Assembly: GCF_001549985.1 (NCBI RefSeq)
Contig: NZ_LROZ01000010.1
Coordinates: forward strand, 62,001-126,000
From: Myroides odoratus
GTDB taxonomy: Bacteria; Bacteroidota; Bacteroidia; Flavobacteriales; Flavobacteriaceae
Direction of reading: 5' to 3'
Length of the DNA stretch: 64,000 nt
The translations under genes and the position numbers were made by a program. Positions within the stretch are counted from its first letter, which is position 1; the number at the start of each line of letters is the position of its first letter. Shown here piece by piece: positions 18,682 to 26,631 of the stretch. The notes beneath the pieces are model-generated. The model saw only the letters and a program-made list of their open reading frames with translations, had not been told where the DNA came from and did no database searches.

Positions 18682-19015
18682 ACGGTATGAATAAAATTGT
18701 ATTGATTCTAGGCATTCCCTAGCCCCTAATTTTAAAAAGGCAATCTTATTGGATAGTGAGACAATGAGGTCTATGTAAAGTAATAGTTGGACGTTATACT
18801 TGGTATCTACAAGGATGAGTTGTCTATAGTAATTCAACACCCAAACCCATTAAGCTAAACAAATAGTACGCCACAATAAGGTAAATCAACGAGATTATAC
18901 AAGGAAAATACAGCTTGGACACAAAAGGTATTTTCCCTCTCGGAATCAAGGGATTACACCCTATAAAAAAGATTTTTAGCACTGTATTTTTAATAGAAAT
19001 TTAAAAATAATAACT

Positions 19016-19645
19016 ATGAGTACAAATCTAGTATCAATTGCGCAGCAATTCACAGGATTACCTATGGATGCATTAATTGGGGGACCTTTAAATGCCGCTG
19101 CAGACGCCAATGCTAAAATGGCGATTTCACAAACCAAGTTTATCTTAGATACTTGTTTTGTGCGTAAAGGAGAAGAAAATGAAGTATCGTATCAACCTGT
19201 TTTGATTAAAATGGAGTTGGAACGCACCTTTGTTCAAGAGGATGAAACGATTGAAAAAGTAACCACTACTTTTAATCTCCCCTTGCTAACTATTATGCCC
19301 ATTAACTCTTTAGGAGTTGATTCTGTTGATGTTAATTTTGACATGGAGGTGAATTCATGCTACAGTGAAGAAAACTCCAAAGAAAAAAATGCAAGCAAAG
19401 CAGCGAATGCTGACTTGGAAGCAAAAATTGGATTTGGGGTATTCTCAGCAACCATCAAAGGTATGGTCAGCTATGATAGCTATACTACCAGTAAAAAAAG
19501 TCAACACTATGCGAAGAATAACGCTGCTAAATACAGCTTAAAAGTACATGCAGGCCAACTTCCTTTACCCATAGGTGTAACTACAATTATTGATGCCTTC
19601 TCTAAATCGATTGATCCTGTTGCTTCTACTAAAAAAGTAGAGTAA
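19016..19645 (+). CDS. DUF2589-family protein A
   Basis: 209 residues, no signal peptide. The layout matches DUF2589: an N-terminal helix (ALIGGPLNAAADANAKMAI) and a central strand pair with LPLLTIMPINSLGVDSVDV, followed by FDMEV. A Lys/Ser-rich insert comes next, then the C-terminal motif KVHAGQLPLPIGVTTIIDAF. The family has no established function. It is the first of three paralogues in this cluster (also 19726 and 20526). The promoter region 18841-19015 holds only AT-rich DNA; I could not fix a -7 box. A perfect hairpin separates it from the next gene. Confidence 0.75.
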   Translation: MSTNLVSIAQQFTGLPMDALIGGPLNAAADANAKMAISQTKFILDTCFVRKGEENEVSYQPVLIKMELERTFVQEDETIEKVTTTFNLPLLTIMPINSLGVDSVDVNFDMEVNSCYSEENSKEKNASKAANADLEAKIGFGVFSATIKGMVSYDSYTTSKKSQHYAKNNAAKYSLKVHAGQLPLPIGVTTIIDAFSKSIDPVASTKKVE

Positions 19646-19678
19646 CCACAAGCAAAAGCTTTGATTTTAAGTAACAAC

Positions 19679-19709
19679 AAATGGATTCCAACTGCGTTGG
19701 AATCCATTT
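19679..19709 (+). promoter_or_regulatory. Intercistronic hairpin in the DUF2589 cluster
   Basis: A 14-bp perfect stem AAATGGATTCCAAC / GTTGGAATCCATTT with a 3-nt loop and no strong T tract. It may reduce read-through or protect the upstream mRNA. It contains an ATG at 19681 that opens the next frame, but initiation there would lie inside the stem. Confidence 0.6.
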
Positions 19710-19725
19710 CAAAACAGGCAAAAAG

Positions 19726-20322
19726 ATGAATCAAACCAATAAAATACTTTCCTACAGTAGAGATCAAGATGCTGAACTTAATATTGAATCTATTATCTCA
19801 GCTCCGTTAATTGCCTTATCAAAAGCCAATACGATGATCTTAAATGGACAAGCGACCTCCCTATTGGATCAATATTTTACAAAAACAAAGAGTAAAAAGA
19901 AGGGAGATAAAGGGATAATAAAATACCATTACCAACCCAAAATGATCAATATGGTACTGACAAAATTCATGAACGTAGAACAGGAAACAAAACCCTATGA
20001 CGTTGTTTTTCAAGTTCCTTTACTCTCAATTGCCCCTTTGAACTCCATTGCCATTCAAAAAATGAAGATCTCCTTTAATTTAGATATTACTTCTACAACA
20101 AGTTATATCAACCAATCAAATACAATCATTGAGCGAAAAGCGCAACTAAATGGAAAAATATCCAGTATCAATCATGACGGTAGTAGAGCTCCAGGTTATA
20201 TGAAATCAAATCAGCGCAGGCTTAAAATTGATATTCAAGCAGGTCCTCTTCCACTGCCTTTGGGCATTTTAAATATGCTAGAATTATACAGTAAAAATAT
20301 TCAACCCTTTAATATCAAATAA
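19726..20322 (+). CDS. DUF2589-family protein B
   Basis: 198 residues from the ATG at 19726 (MNQTNKILSYSRDQ). The frame also opens at 19681, but that ATG is inside a 14-bp hairpin. Family landmarks are IISAPLIALSKANTMILNG (N-terminal helix), FQVPLLSIAPLNSIAIQKM and KISFNLDI (core strands), and DIQAGPLPLPLGILNMLELY (C-terminal motif), each matching protein A. Function unknown. The following zinc-ribbon gene starts 2 nt after its stop, which implies coupling. Confidence 0.7.
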   Translation: MNQTNKILSYSRDQDAELNIESIISAPLIALSKANTMILNGQATSLLDQYFTKTKSKKKGDKGIIKYHYQPKMINMVLTKFMNVEQETKPYDVVFQVPLLSIAPLNSIAIQKMKISFNLDITSTTSYINQSNTIIERKAQLNGKISSINHDGSRAPGYMKSNQRRLKIDIQAGPLPLPLGILNMLELYSKNIQPFNIK

Positions 20323-20324
20323 TT

Positions 20325-20522
20325 ATGCAAACAAAAACCGTAACCATCGCGTGTCCGGTATGTCATACTCCAGTATGCATAGAAGTTTCCCAATTAGTAA
20401 TGGGAACTCGATTTACCTGTTCGAATTGTCAAGCTGCGATAGGCTTAGCCGACAATAGTAAAAGTATCGTAAAAGATGCTGTTCAATCCTATAATGCTTT
20501 ACCATCAACAACTAAAAAATAA
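20325..20522 (+). CDS. Small zinc-ribbon protein
   Basis: 65 residues: two cysteine pairs, CPVC and CSNC, separated by about 20 residues (IACPVCHTPVCIEVSQLVM, then FTCSNCQAAI), a rubredoxin-type zinc knuckle. A polar tail ending STTKK follows. It sits between DUF2589 genes B and C with 2-3 nt spacing on each side, so it belongs to the same operon. Such ribbons often mediate protein or nucleic acid contacts; its partner is probably one of the DUF2589 proteins, by context only. Confidence 0.75.
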   Translation: MQTKTVTIACPVCHTPVCIEVSQLVMGTRFTCSNCQAAIGLADNSKSIVKDAVQSYNALPSTTKK

Positions 20523-20525
20523 AAT

Positions 20526-21044
20526 ATGACTCCCATCAGTTTTAAAAAATTTATTCAAGTCATCCATACCGCTATTTTACTTTCAAGTGAACAAATAATA
20601 GAAAAGAATTTAAACCTCCTAGACAAATATTTTGAAGAACACGAATCTAAACTATTGGATGAAAAAGGAAGGGAAATAATCAAAAAAACACGGGTTCCCA
20701 AAATGGTAACTCTAATTTACCCTCAGAAGACACAAGCACAAGACACTGCCAATCCAAATAATTTCACCTCTTTTCAAGAACCTGTTGAAGTCCCATTGAT
20801 TTCCATGGTTCCCATGGAAATGTGCGGCATTAAGAAAGCGACTTTTACCACCGAGTTTGAAATGGAAGTTGTACAAGATGAATTGCAGATATACTTTGGA
20901 AAACCAGAGACTTCGTTGCTTAAAAAGAAGACCAAAACCAATCTTGGTAAACTAGAAATAACGTTAACTCCACAAGAAACCACCGAAGGGCTACGCATTC
21001 TTACGGAAGGATATGAAAATTTCTTAAAACGTCAAATTACCTAA
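20526..21044 (+). CDS. DUF2589-like protein C (short)
   Basis: 172 residues. Weaker but recognisable relation to A and B: FIQVIHTAILLSSEQIIEKN (N-terminal helix), VEVPLISMVPMEMCGIKKA and FTTEFEMEV (core). The C-terminus LEITLTPQETTEGLRILTEG replaces the PLPxG motif with a QETTEGL pattern. Starts 3 nt after the zinc-ribbon stop. The divergent C-terminus suggests a specialised subunit of a common assembly. Function unknown. Confidence 0.65.
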   Translation: MTPISFKKFIQVIHTAILLSSEQIIEKNLNLLDKYFEEHESKLLDEKGREIIKKTRVPKMVTLIYPQKTQAQDTANPNNFTSFQEPVEVPLISMVPMEMCGIKKATFTTEFEMEVVQDELQIYFGKPETSLLKKKTKTNLGKLEITLTPQETTEGLRILTEGYENFLKRQIT

Positions 21045-21063
21045 CGCAAAACAAAGTAAACCA

Positions 21064-21830
21064 ATGAATATTGAACACATTAAACCCCATACACAAACTC
21101 CTTTAATCATACAATGGAAAGCCTTTTTACATACACTAGGTCAATACAAGGGTCCTTTTGATGATGCGTATGAAGCAAGTTTTATTCAAGTGATCAAACA
21201 ATACCAAAAAGAAAAGAACTTGTAGATGGCTATATTGGCCCTCTAACCTGGTTGGCGGCTTATCAAGAAGGCATGGTCTTTACGCCCAACCAAAAAATGA
21301 GTTTTCCCCCTCCTCCTAGTTTTAAACCGATAACATCTTGGCAAGATTTAGTTGATTTGTTTGGAGAAATTCAGTTTGTACCAAATCCAAACCCACAAAA
21401 CCCAGAACAGATTGCGATTACCAATAATTTTGCAGCTAAAAATATCATACCCGTTAAAATTCCACAACTGCAAAAAATTACTCAAGGTGCAGCCACCACC
21501 ATTTACTTTCATCGAAAGGGTGCTGAACAATTGCGTGAGTTCTTCCATGCGATTGAACAAAATGGGATGTTAGGCTTACTTCTAAGTTATGGTGGAAGCT
21601 ATGTGCCGCGATTGATTCGTGGGTCTAAAACGAAACTATCCAATCATGCTTTTGGTACTGCCTTTGATCTAAACATGCAATGGAATGTACTAAATACTGA
21701 TCCCGCACCGTTAGGAGCCTTTGGTTCGCTACGGGAACTCGTTCCTTTAGCTCATCAATACGGCTTTTATTGGGGTGGCCATTTTAAGAGAAAAGATGGC
21801 ATGCATTTTGAATTGGCTCAAGTACACTAG
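21064..21830 (+). pseudogene. Peptidoglycan-binding / M15 peptidase, frameshifted
   Basis: Frame 1 (21064-21225) encodes 53 residues of a PG_binding_1-like helix bundle (LHTLGQYKGPFDDAYEASFI) and stops in an A-rich tract. The -1 frame continues the domain with LVDGYIGPLTWLAAYQ, then an M15 metallopeptidase to 21830. Zinc-site motifs are SNHAFGTAFDLN (SxHxxGxAxD) and KDGMHFELA (the HxE-type end), as in VanY/endolysin D,L-peptidases. Restoring one base in the AAAGAAAAGAA stretch (21208-21219) joins both parts. No signal peptide is visible, so export would need a holin-like or tail-like route. It closes the DUF2589 operon. Either a recent mutation or a sequencing error; a programmed shift is less likely because no standard slippery heptamer is in phase. 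Confidence 0.8.
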
Positions 21831-21898
21831 AACATGCACAATTTCAATACTTCCCATCCATGAAGGTTGCGCATATAATAGCGTGTGATTCCCTTGTT

Positions 21899-22471
21899 TT
21901 AACGCGAAGCAAGTTGTTCTACTTGCTTTAACCATTTCGCTCGTTGAGCTTCTGTTGAATTTCGCACAATTCCAATATAGGTCACTTTAACCTTAGATAC
22001 TCCACAAAACTGAAGGGTTGATTTTTTTAATTGATTTACACTAGGCCTACCATACATCAAGCGATAGTACCAACCAGGTTGATCAAGTGTTGTAATAATA
22101 TGAGCCGTTTTTCCTTTTAGCAATTTATCCCATAACAGGCTATTATCTCGATATTGGTAGGTAATCCCTGGTAAAAAAGTTCGATCAATAAATCCCTTTA
22201 ATAAAGCAGGTAACCCACCCCACCAGACAGGATGAATCCACACAAGGTGATCTGCCCATTGAATTAATTGAATCGCTTCCAATAAATCAGGCTCTAACTC
22301 CATTCGCTTTTGGTAACCAAAGCGCAAATTGGGTTCAAACGCCAAATCGGCGATGGTGATTATTTTGAGTTCTACTCCTTTTGTTTTTGCGCCTGTATAA
22401 TACGCTTCCACCAAGCCTTTATTAAAAGAGCTAGGGTTAGGATGACCATTCAAAATCACTATTTTTTTCAT
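21899..22471 (-). CDS. NAD(P)H-dependent oxidoreductase, flavodoxin-like fold
   Basis: 190 residues from the ATG at 22471 (MKKIVILNGHPNPSSFNKGL); a longer frame to 22531 adds only non-conserved residues. The NGHP-x-PxSFN phosphate loop and HPVWWGGLPALLKGFIDRTF identify the NQO/KefF/MdaB group of FMN- or FAD-dependent quinone reductases. Likely a two-electron reductase of quinones in the cytoplasm. It has a -7 box at 22529 and follows a Crp/Fnr gene on the same strand, with a palindrome at the regulator's stop. Confidence 0.85.
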   Translation of the reverse strand: MKKIVILNGHPNPSSFNKGLVEAYYTGAKTKGVELKIITIADLAFEPNLRFGYQKRMELEPDLLEAIQLIQWADHLVWIHPVWWGGLPALLKGFIDRTFLPGITYQYRDNSLLWDKLLKGKTAHIITTLDQPGWYYRLMYGRPSVNQLKKSTLQFCGVSKVKVTYIGIVRNSTEAQRAKWLKQVEQLASR

Positions 22472-22528
22472 TGTATTCCTTTGTTTTACTGCATGATTGT
22501 TCATTCTGTGATGCAGAAGATTATTCCA

Positions 22529-22536
22529 CAAAGGTA
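22529..22536 (-). promoter_or_regulatory. Bacteroidota -7 box for the quinone reductase
   Basis: The complement reads TACCTTTG, perfect consensus, 57 nt upstream of the ATG at 22471. It shows the gene has its own promoter despite following a codirectional regulator. Confidence 0.5.
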
Positions 22537-22559
22537 CTAGAGCACTGAATCTAAAAACC

Positions 22560-22573
22560 TAGACAAATGTCTA
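22560..22573. promoter_or_regulatory. Crp-site-like palindrome
   Basis: TAGACA-AA-TGTCTA, a 6-bp perfect inverted repeat. It overlaps the stop codon of the Crp/Fnr gene and lies about 25 nt upstream of the quinone reductase -7 box. A candidate binding site of the neighbouring regulator. Confidence 0.35.
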
Positions 22574-23137
22574 AAAAGTAATCTCTTTTCTAATTCTACT
22601 CAAATGACGTTGTGTAATCCCTAAATAAGAAGCTAAATAATGCAACGGAATAGATTGAATAAAATTAGGATGATGCAGTACTAAATTTTTATAGCGTTGT
22701 TGAGCTGATTCTCGCTGTAATTGCATCACGCGTTGTTCGAGCTCCAAATACTGTTGTTCAGCTATTACTTTTAAAAAAACGGTCCATTGAGGCAATTGAT
22801 TTGCTAAAAAATCAAGGTCCTTTTTTTGGATAACCCAGAGCACCGCAGGTTCAATAGCTTGAATGTTTTCCACGCTTTTCCCTTGGGTTATAAAAGCAGA
22901 GTATGCTCCAATTAAATCATTGGGGAAGCGAAAACAATAGGTCAATTCATTGCCTGTATCTGTCGTATAAAAAGAACGGAAAAGACCAGATTCAACAAAT
23001 GCAACCTCCTCACAGTAATCCCCCTCTCGAATTAAAAAACTGTGTTTAGATAAACTCCGCGGTTGAAATAAAGCAAGAATCGTAGCTATTTCCGCAGTCG
23101 TAAATAAATTAAACCGATGAAAAAATGTTGGAAGCAT
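22571..23137 (-). CDS. Crp/Fnr family regulator
   Basis: 188 residues: cyclic-nucleotide-binding fold (SKHSFLIREGDYCEEVAFVESGLFRSF), long linker helix (QYLELEQRVMQLQRESAQQRY) and a winged helix ending IPLHYLASYLGITQRHLSRIRKEITF. The same class as the gene at 10235 and probably the fragment at 1-128. The ligand is unknown. It likely controls the quinone reductase just downstream, given the palindrome between them. Confidence 0.85.
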   Translation of the reverse strand: MLPTFFHRFNLFTTAEIATILALFQPRSLSKHSFLIREGDYCEEVAFVESGLFRSFYTTDTGNELTYCFRFPNDLIGAYSAFITQGKSVENIQAIEPAVLWVIQKKDLDFLANQLPQWTVFLKVIAEQQYLELEQRVMQLQRESAQQRYKNLVLHHPNFIQSIPLHYLASYLGITQRHLSRIRKEITF

Positions 23138-23201
23138 AAAATAACTCTTTCAAGTGTAAAAATACGCTTATTTTTATTATATTTCTTACTGATTACTAAT
23201 G

Positions 23202-23232
23202 CAAATGGGCAAAGAGATTCTTTGCCCATTTG
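23202..23232 (-). terminator. Terminator-like hairpin
   Basis: A 13-bp stem CAAATGGGCAAAG / CTTTGCCCATTTG with a 5-nt loop, 20 nt after the stop of the S41 peptidase gene at 23252. The T tract is weak. Confidence 0.6.
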
Positions 23233-23251
23233 TGTTTATGCAGTATAGGAT

Positions 23252-24712
23252 TTACTTTTTATTCAAGTCAAGCGCTAAATTTAATTCAGCATCCTGAACT
23301 GTTTGTAATCCTTTTTGAAATTGATTCGCTGAAATGGTGAAATTTGGTAATACACCTCTACATGCGGAGTCTTTATTGGCTACAGTATTAAAAAAGATTT
23401 CAGATCGAGGTAAAACAACGATGGATGCAGTGTGTGGCAATTTATAATTTAAAAACCAAGCAGCTGTAGTGAAATTACTGCAACTTTGCGTTTCTTGTCC
23501 CACAATCGATCCCCTTTTATTTAATTCAAACATATAGGCAAAATAAGCTGCTGCAGAAAGGGTATTGTTGTTTTGTAAAAGAATCACCTCTCCTGTAAAA
23601 GCATTTTTATCTTGCGGGTAATTTTCTACGTAAGATTCATCCAAGCGATTATTGCCATAATAGAACCCATCACTTTCGTTCTTATCAAAACGCTGTTGCA
23701 TGAAATTGTCGTACGCTATAATATCCGTTGTATTCAATAACTTACTATTTTCATCAATCAGATTTTCTCGGACGTTAATGGTTGGTACTTTTGTGGCGTA
23801 TTTATAGATGTTTTTAAAGTGCTTTTCTTTACTGATAAAGGAGTAAAATAAAGGAATGTTGGACAGCGCACCTCCTGCATTATCTCGAACATCAATAATT
23901 ACCTGTTTGATGTTCTTCGCTTTAATCGCTGTGAAAATATTATTTAAAATATAATAGGCATATTCTTCAGATAAGTTAAAAGACTTAATAGAAAGCAAGT
24001 ATGTATCTTTATCTAGTTGTGATCCATAAATACCCGTATCATATGCAAGGAGATTCAAAGGTAAAATAGCTTTTCTCCCATTGTAATTATAGCGTTCATA
24101 ATCTACAGCCTTTACTTCTATTGTTTTTAAACTTCCGTTAGCTTCTTCTCTATAGGTTAAGGTAAATGCTTCTGCTTTCGGAAATCGAAAAGAAAGATAT
24201 TGGCTAAATTCTTTCTGTGTACTTGCCTGAATATCACCATCTACTCTACTAGGGATTTGATTGAGGATATCCTCCACTTTCATTTGATTGACTGTAATTA
24301 GTTCTGCTCCTTGAGGTATTTCATGCGTATATTGATTAATAAACACTCTATTATCATATACTGTTGTTTTGAAAGGAAAGAAACGCATATTTTTAAGCAC
24401 ATCATCAAATAAAGTTGGATCTGGAACAAGGCTTGCATGAGCATCTCGAATTAAGCTTAACGGTTCAGATAAATAAAAATTCTCTATTGTAGGCTCTTTT
24501 TCAATCTTTTTTCGCAATACAGTCGCTTTTTGGTCAAACTCTTTTTCTGTAATAAAACGAAAAGGATTAGGATGTTGTTCTTTAATTACTTTGACGATAA
24601 AGTCAAAATCAGTAAGAAGTCCCTCCTTAGTCAATTTATCGTAATCCTGTTGTGCAAATGCACTGAAATAACTAAATAAGACTAGAATAAGTGCTGTTTT
24701 TATTTTTTTCAT
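23252..24712 (-). CDS. S41 family peptidase, exported
   Basis: 486 residues with a signal peptide (MKKIKTALILVLFSYFSAFAQQ). An N-terminal helical cap includes LVPDPTLFDDVL. The S41/tail-specific protease core carries KQVIIDVRDNAGGALSNIPL and, further on, VILLQNNNTLSAAAYFAYMFELN; the Ser of LSAAA is the expected nucleophile. A following block GSIVGQETQSCSNFTTAAWF leads to the C-terminal strand region. Most likely periplasmic or outer-membrane facing. The physiological substrate is unknown. It has its own -7 box at 24737. Confidence 0.85.
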   Translation of the reverse strand: MKKIKTALILVLFSYFSAFAQQDYDKLTKEGLLTDFDFIVKVIKEQHPNPFRFITEKEFDQKATVLRKKIEKEPTIENFYLSEPLSLIRDAHASLVPDPTLFDDVLKNMRFFPFKTTVYDNRVFINQYTHEIPQGAELITVNQMKVEDILNQIPSRVDGDIQASTQKEFSQYLSFRFPKAEAFTLTYREEANGSLKTIEVKAVDYERYNYNGRKAILPLNLLAYDTGIYGSQLDKDTYLLSIKSFNLSEEYAYYILNNIFTAIKAKNIKQVIIDVRDNAGGALSNIPLFYSFISKEKHFKNIYKYATKVPTINVRENLIDENSKLLNTTDIIAYDNFMQQRFDKNESDGFYYGNNRLDESYVENYPQDKNAFTGEVILLQNNNTLSAAAYFAYMFELNKRGSIVGQETQSCSNFTTAAWFLNYKLPHTASIVVLPRSEIFFNTVANKDSACRGVLPNFTISANQFQKGLQTVQDAELNLALDLNKK

Positions 24713-24736
24713 CTGTTTGAATTAAAATTTACAGGA

Positions 24737-24744
24737 CAAAAGTA
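24737..24744 (-). promoter_or_regulatory. Bacteroidota -7 box for the S41 peptidase
   Basis: The complement reads TACTTTTG (perfect), 25 nt upstream of the ATG at 24712. Confidence 0.5.
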
Positions 24745-24937
24745 ACAAACCAAAACGGTTTAATCATATTTTGACTTAAATAAATGAGTATAACTTAACT
24801 AAATTTAAAATATCGAAATAAAATAACAACTAAATTAGAAGATGTTTATTTTTAATATAATTTCAAAAACAATATGCAATTACACCAGAAGTAAAAAAGA
24901 CAATTAAATAGCATTTTCTTTAAAAAACGTAATAAAC

Positions 24938-24973
24938 TTGCGTTAAACCTTTTATTTTGTATAAATAAATTTG
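24938..24973 (+). promoter_or_regulatory. Promoter of the small lipoprotein gene
   Basis: TTG (24938-24940) and TAAATTTG (24966-24973), 25 nt apart, somewhat wider than typical. The ATG at 25013 follows 39 nt later, which favours that start over the ATG at 24971 that lies inside the -7 box. Confidence 0.45.
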
Positions 24974-25012
24974 AAGTTTATAACTTATTTTACAGCGAAT
25001 AAAACCTTATCA

Positions 25013-25420
25013 ATGAAATTAAATGTAAAATTTGTGCTAGCAATTAGTCTGTTGCTAGTAGCGATTAGTTGTACAACTGAAGACAGTACAATCGCCAAAA
25101 ACAACGAAGTACGTATCCAATACCTCAAACCAACGTACGATGGAACAAGTACTAATTTTGTTTTCAATGTACAATCCTTAGAAAATAGTATAAACTATAT
25201 TTTTGTTGAAGCCATAACCAGTGAAAACAAAAAACTAACGTCTGATACAATACTACTACACAAAGGGGAATCCAAAGAAATTACCATTCAAAAATCAGGT
25301 TTACACCTTACAGAAGGCTATATTAAAAGTTATCAAGTTCGCGTGATTCCTTTTTACTTCAATGAAAACCCTAAATTCCCTCCGTTTCAGCCTCTACCAC
25401 GTCCAGATCTGCGTTATTAA
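25013..25420 (+). CDS. Small putative lipoprotein
   Basis: 135 residues with lipoprotein signal MKLNVKFVLAISLLLVAISC (lipobox VAISC) and tether TTEDSTIAK. The mature part is beta-rich (FVFNVQSLENSINYIFVEAI) and ends in a Pro/Phe-rich tail (NPKFPPFQPLPRPDLRY). No domain recognised. The earlier ATG at 24971 is rejected because it overlaps a promoter box and would precede the signal peptide. Orientation matches the following ddh gene, but a separate promoter lies between them. Confidence 0.65.
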   Translation: MKLNVKFVLAISLLLVAISCTTEDSTIAKNNEVRIQYLKPTYDGTSTNFVFNVQSLENSINYIFVEAITSENKKLTSDTILLHKGESKEITIQKSGLHLTEGYIKSYQVRVIPFYFNENPKFPPFQPLPRPDLRY

Positions 25421-25521
25421 ATTAGACGGAACCAGTCCAATAGGGACAAAACAGGGCGTATATTTTAATTTAAAAGAGAAATTAAAGTCTGCTAATTTCC
25501 CAATCTATCTAAAGTTTTGTC

Positions 25522-25529
25522 TATTTTTG
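25522..25529 (+). promoter_or_regulatory. Bacteroidota -7 box for ddh
   Basis: TATTTTTG, perfect TAnnTTTG, 45 nt upstream of the ATG at 25575. A CCCC/GGGG pair downstream (25531-25556) may fold in the leader. Confidence 0.45.
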
Positions 25530-25574
25530 GCCCCTTTGAACCCCATACAGGGGAATGCTTAAAAATAACAGGAT

Positions 25575-26561
25575 ATGACACACGAAACAACCCCTATTCG
25601 CATAGGTATTGTAGGATATGGTAATTTAGGAAGAGGCGTTGAACACGCGATTGCTCAAAATGCAGATTTAGAACTAGTGGCTATTTTCACTAGACGTTCG
25701 CCTGAATCGTTGCCAACAACATCGAAAGTAGTTGCTTTAGATCAAGTATTGGAGTATAAAACTAAAATTGACGTCATGATTTTATGTGGGGGATCTTCTA
25801 CAGATTTACCAGAACAAGTCATCCAATTGGCAACTCATTTTAATACCGTAGATAGTTTTGATAACCATGGTGAAATTCCCGCTTATTTTGCTCAAGTGGA
25901 CCACTGTGCGAAAGCCAATCAAACAGTAAGTCTAATCTCAACAGGTTGGGATCCAGGTTTGTTTTCCATGTTGCGTTTATTGGGTGAAACCATTTTACCA
26001 CAAGGAGAAACCTATACTTTTTGGGGTAAAGGGCTAAGTCAAGGGCACTCTGACGCCATTCGCCGTTTAGCTGGTGTTAAAAATGGTGTACAGTATACAC
26101 TTCCAATTGAAAAAGCATTAGAAGAAGTACGTGCAGGTCAAAACCCCACATTTACAGCAGCTGAGAAGCACCAACGAGTATGTTATGTTGTTGCAGAAGA
26201 AGGTGCAGATCAACAGCAAATTACACAAGCGATTCAAACGATGCCCAATTACTTCGAACCTTATCACACAACAGTTCACTTTATCTCAGAAGAGGAACTA
26301 AAATTGAATCACAGTGCCATGCCACATGGCGGGTTTGTGTTGCGATCAGGGGAAACAGGTAAAGGAAATCAACAGCATATGGAATTTGGCTTAAAGCTAG
26401 AGAGTAATCCAGAATTTACAGCTTCTGTTTTAGTGGCCTTTACCCGTGCAGTTGCCAAAATGGCGAAAGAAGGACATAAGGGAGCAAAAACAGTATTTGA
26501 CATTCCATTAGGATACTTATCACCCAAATCACCTGCTGAATTACGCGCTGCACTTTTATAA
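25575..26561 (+). CDS. ddh: meso-Diaminopimelate D-dehydrogenase
   Basis: 328 residues. The N-terminal NADP-binding loop is RIGIVGYGNLGRGVE. DNHGEIPAYFAQVD and LISTGWDPGLFSM are strongly conserved in this family, as is GKGLSQGHSDAIRRLAGV in the substrate domain. The enzyme makes meso-diaminopimelate directly from tetrahydrodipicolinate with NADPH and ammonia, a one-step route to lysine and peptidoglycan that bypasses the succinylase branch. It is common in Bacteroidota. Monocistronic, with a strong bidirectional terminator after it. Confidence 0.95.
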   Translation: MTHETTPIRIGIVGYGNLGRGVEHAIAQNADLELVAIFTRRSPESLPTTSKVVALDQVLEYKTKIDVMILCGGSSTDLPEQVIQLATHFNTVDSFDNHGEIPAYFAQVDHCAKANQTVSLISTGWDPGLFSMLRLLGETILPQGETYTFWGKGLSQGHSDAIRRLAGVKNGVQYTLPIEKALEEVRAGQNPTFTAAEKHQRVCYVVAEEGADQQQITQAIQTMPNYFEPYHTTVHFISEEELKLNHSAMPHGGFVLRSGETGKGNQQHMEFGLKLESNPEFTASVLVAFTRAVAKMAKEGHKGAKTVFDIPLGYLSPKSPAELRAALL

Positions 26562-26580
26562 GTGAAGTGACTTAAAATAC

Positions 26581-26610
26581 AAAGGGCGTACGATAAATCG
26601 TACGCCCTTT
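26581..26610. terminator. Bidirectional intrinsic terminator
   Basis: AAAGGGCGTACGAT / ATCGTACGCCCTTT, a 14-bp perfect stem with a 2-nt loop and T-rich flanks. It lies between ddh (+) and the last gene of the valine operon (-). Confidence 0.9.
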
Positions 26611-26631
26611 CTTTTATTTCTTATACTTGGA

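Noticed and set aside
21200..21230. Programmed -1 frameshift in the M15 peptidase gene
   Set aside because: The needed direction is right, but no X XXY YYZ heptamer is in phase at the junction. A one-base loss in the A-rich tract is simpler.
25362..25562. Open frame between the small lipoprotein and ddh
   Set aside because: It overlaps the lipoprotein end in another frame, spans the ddh promoter box and has no conserved features.
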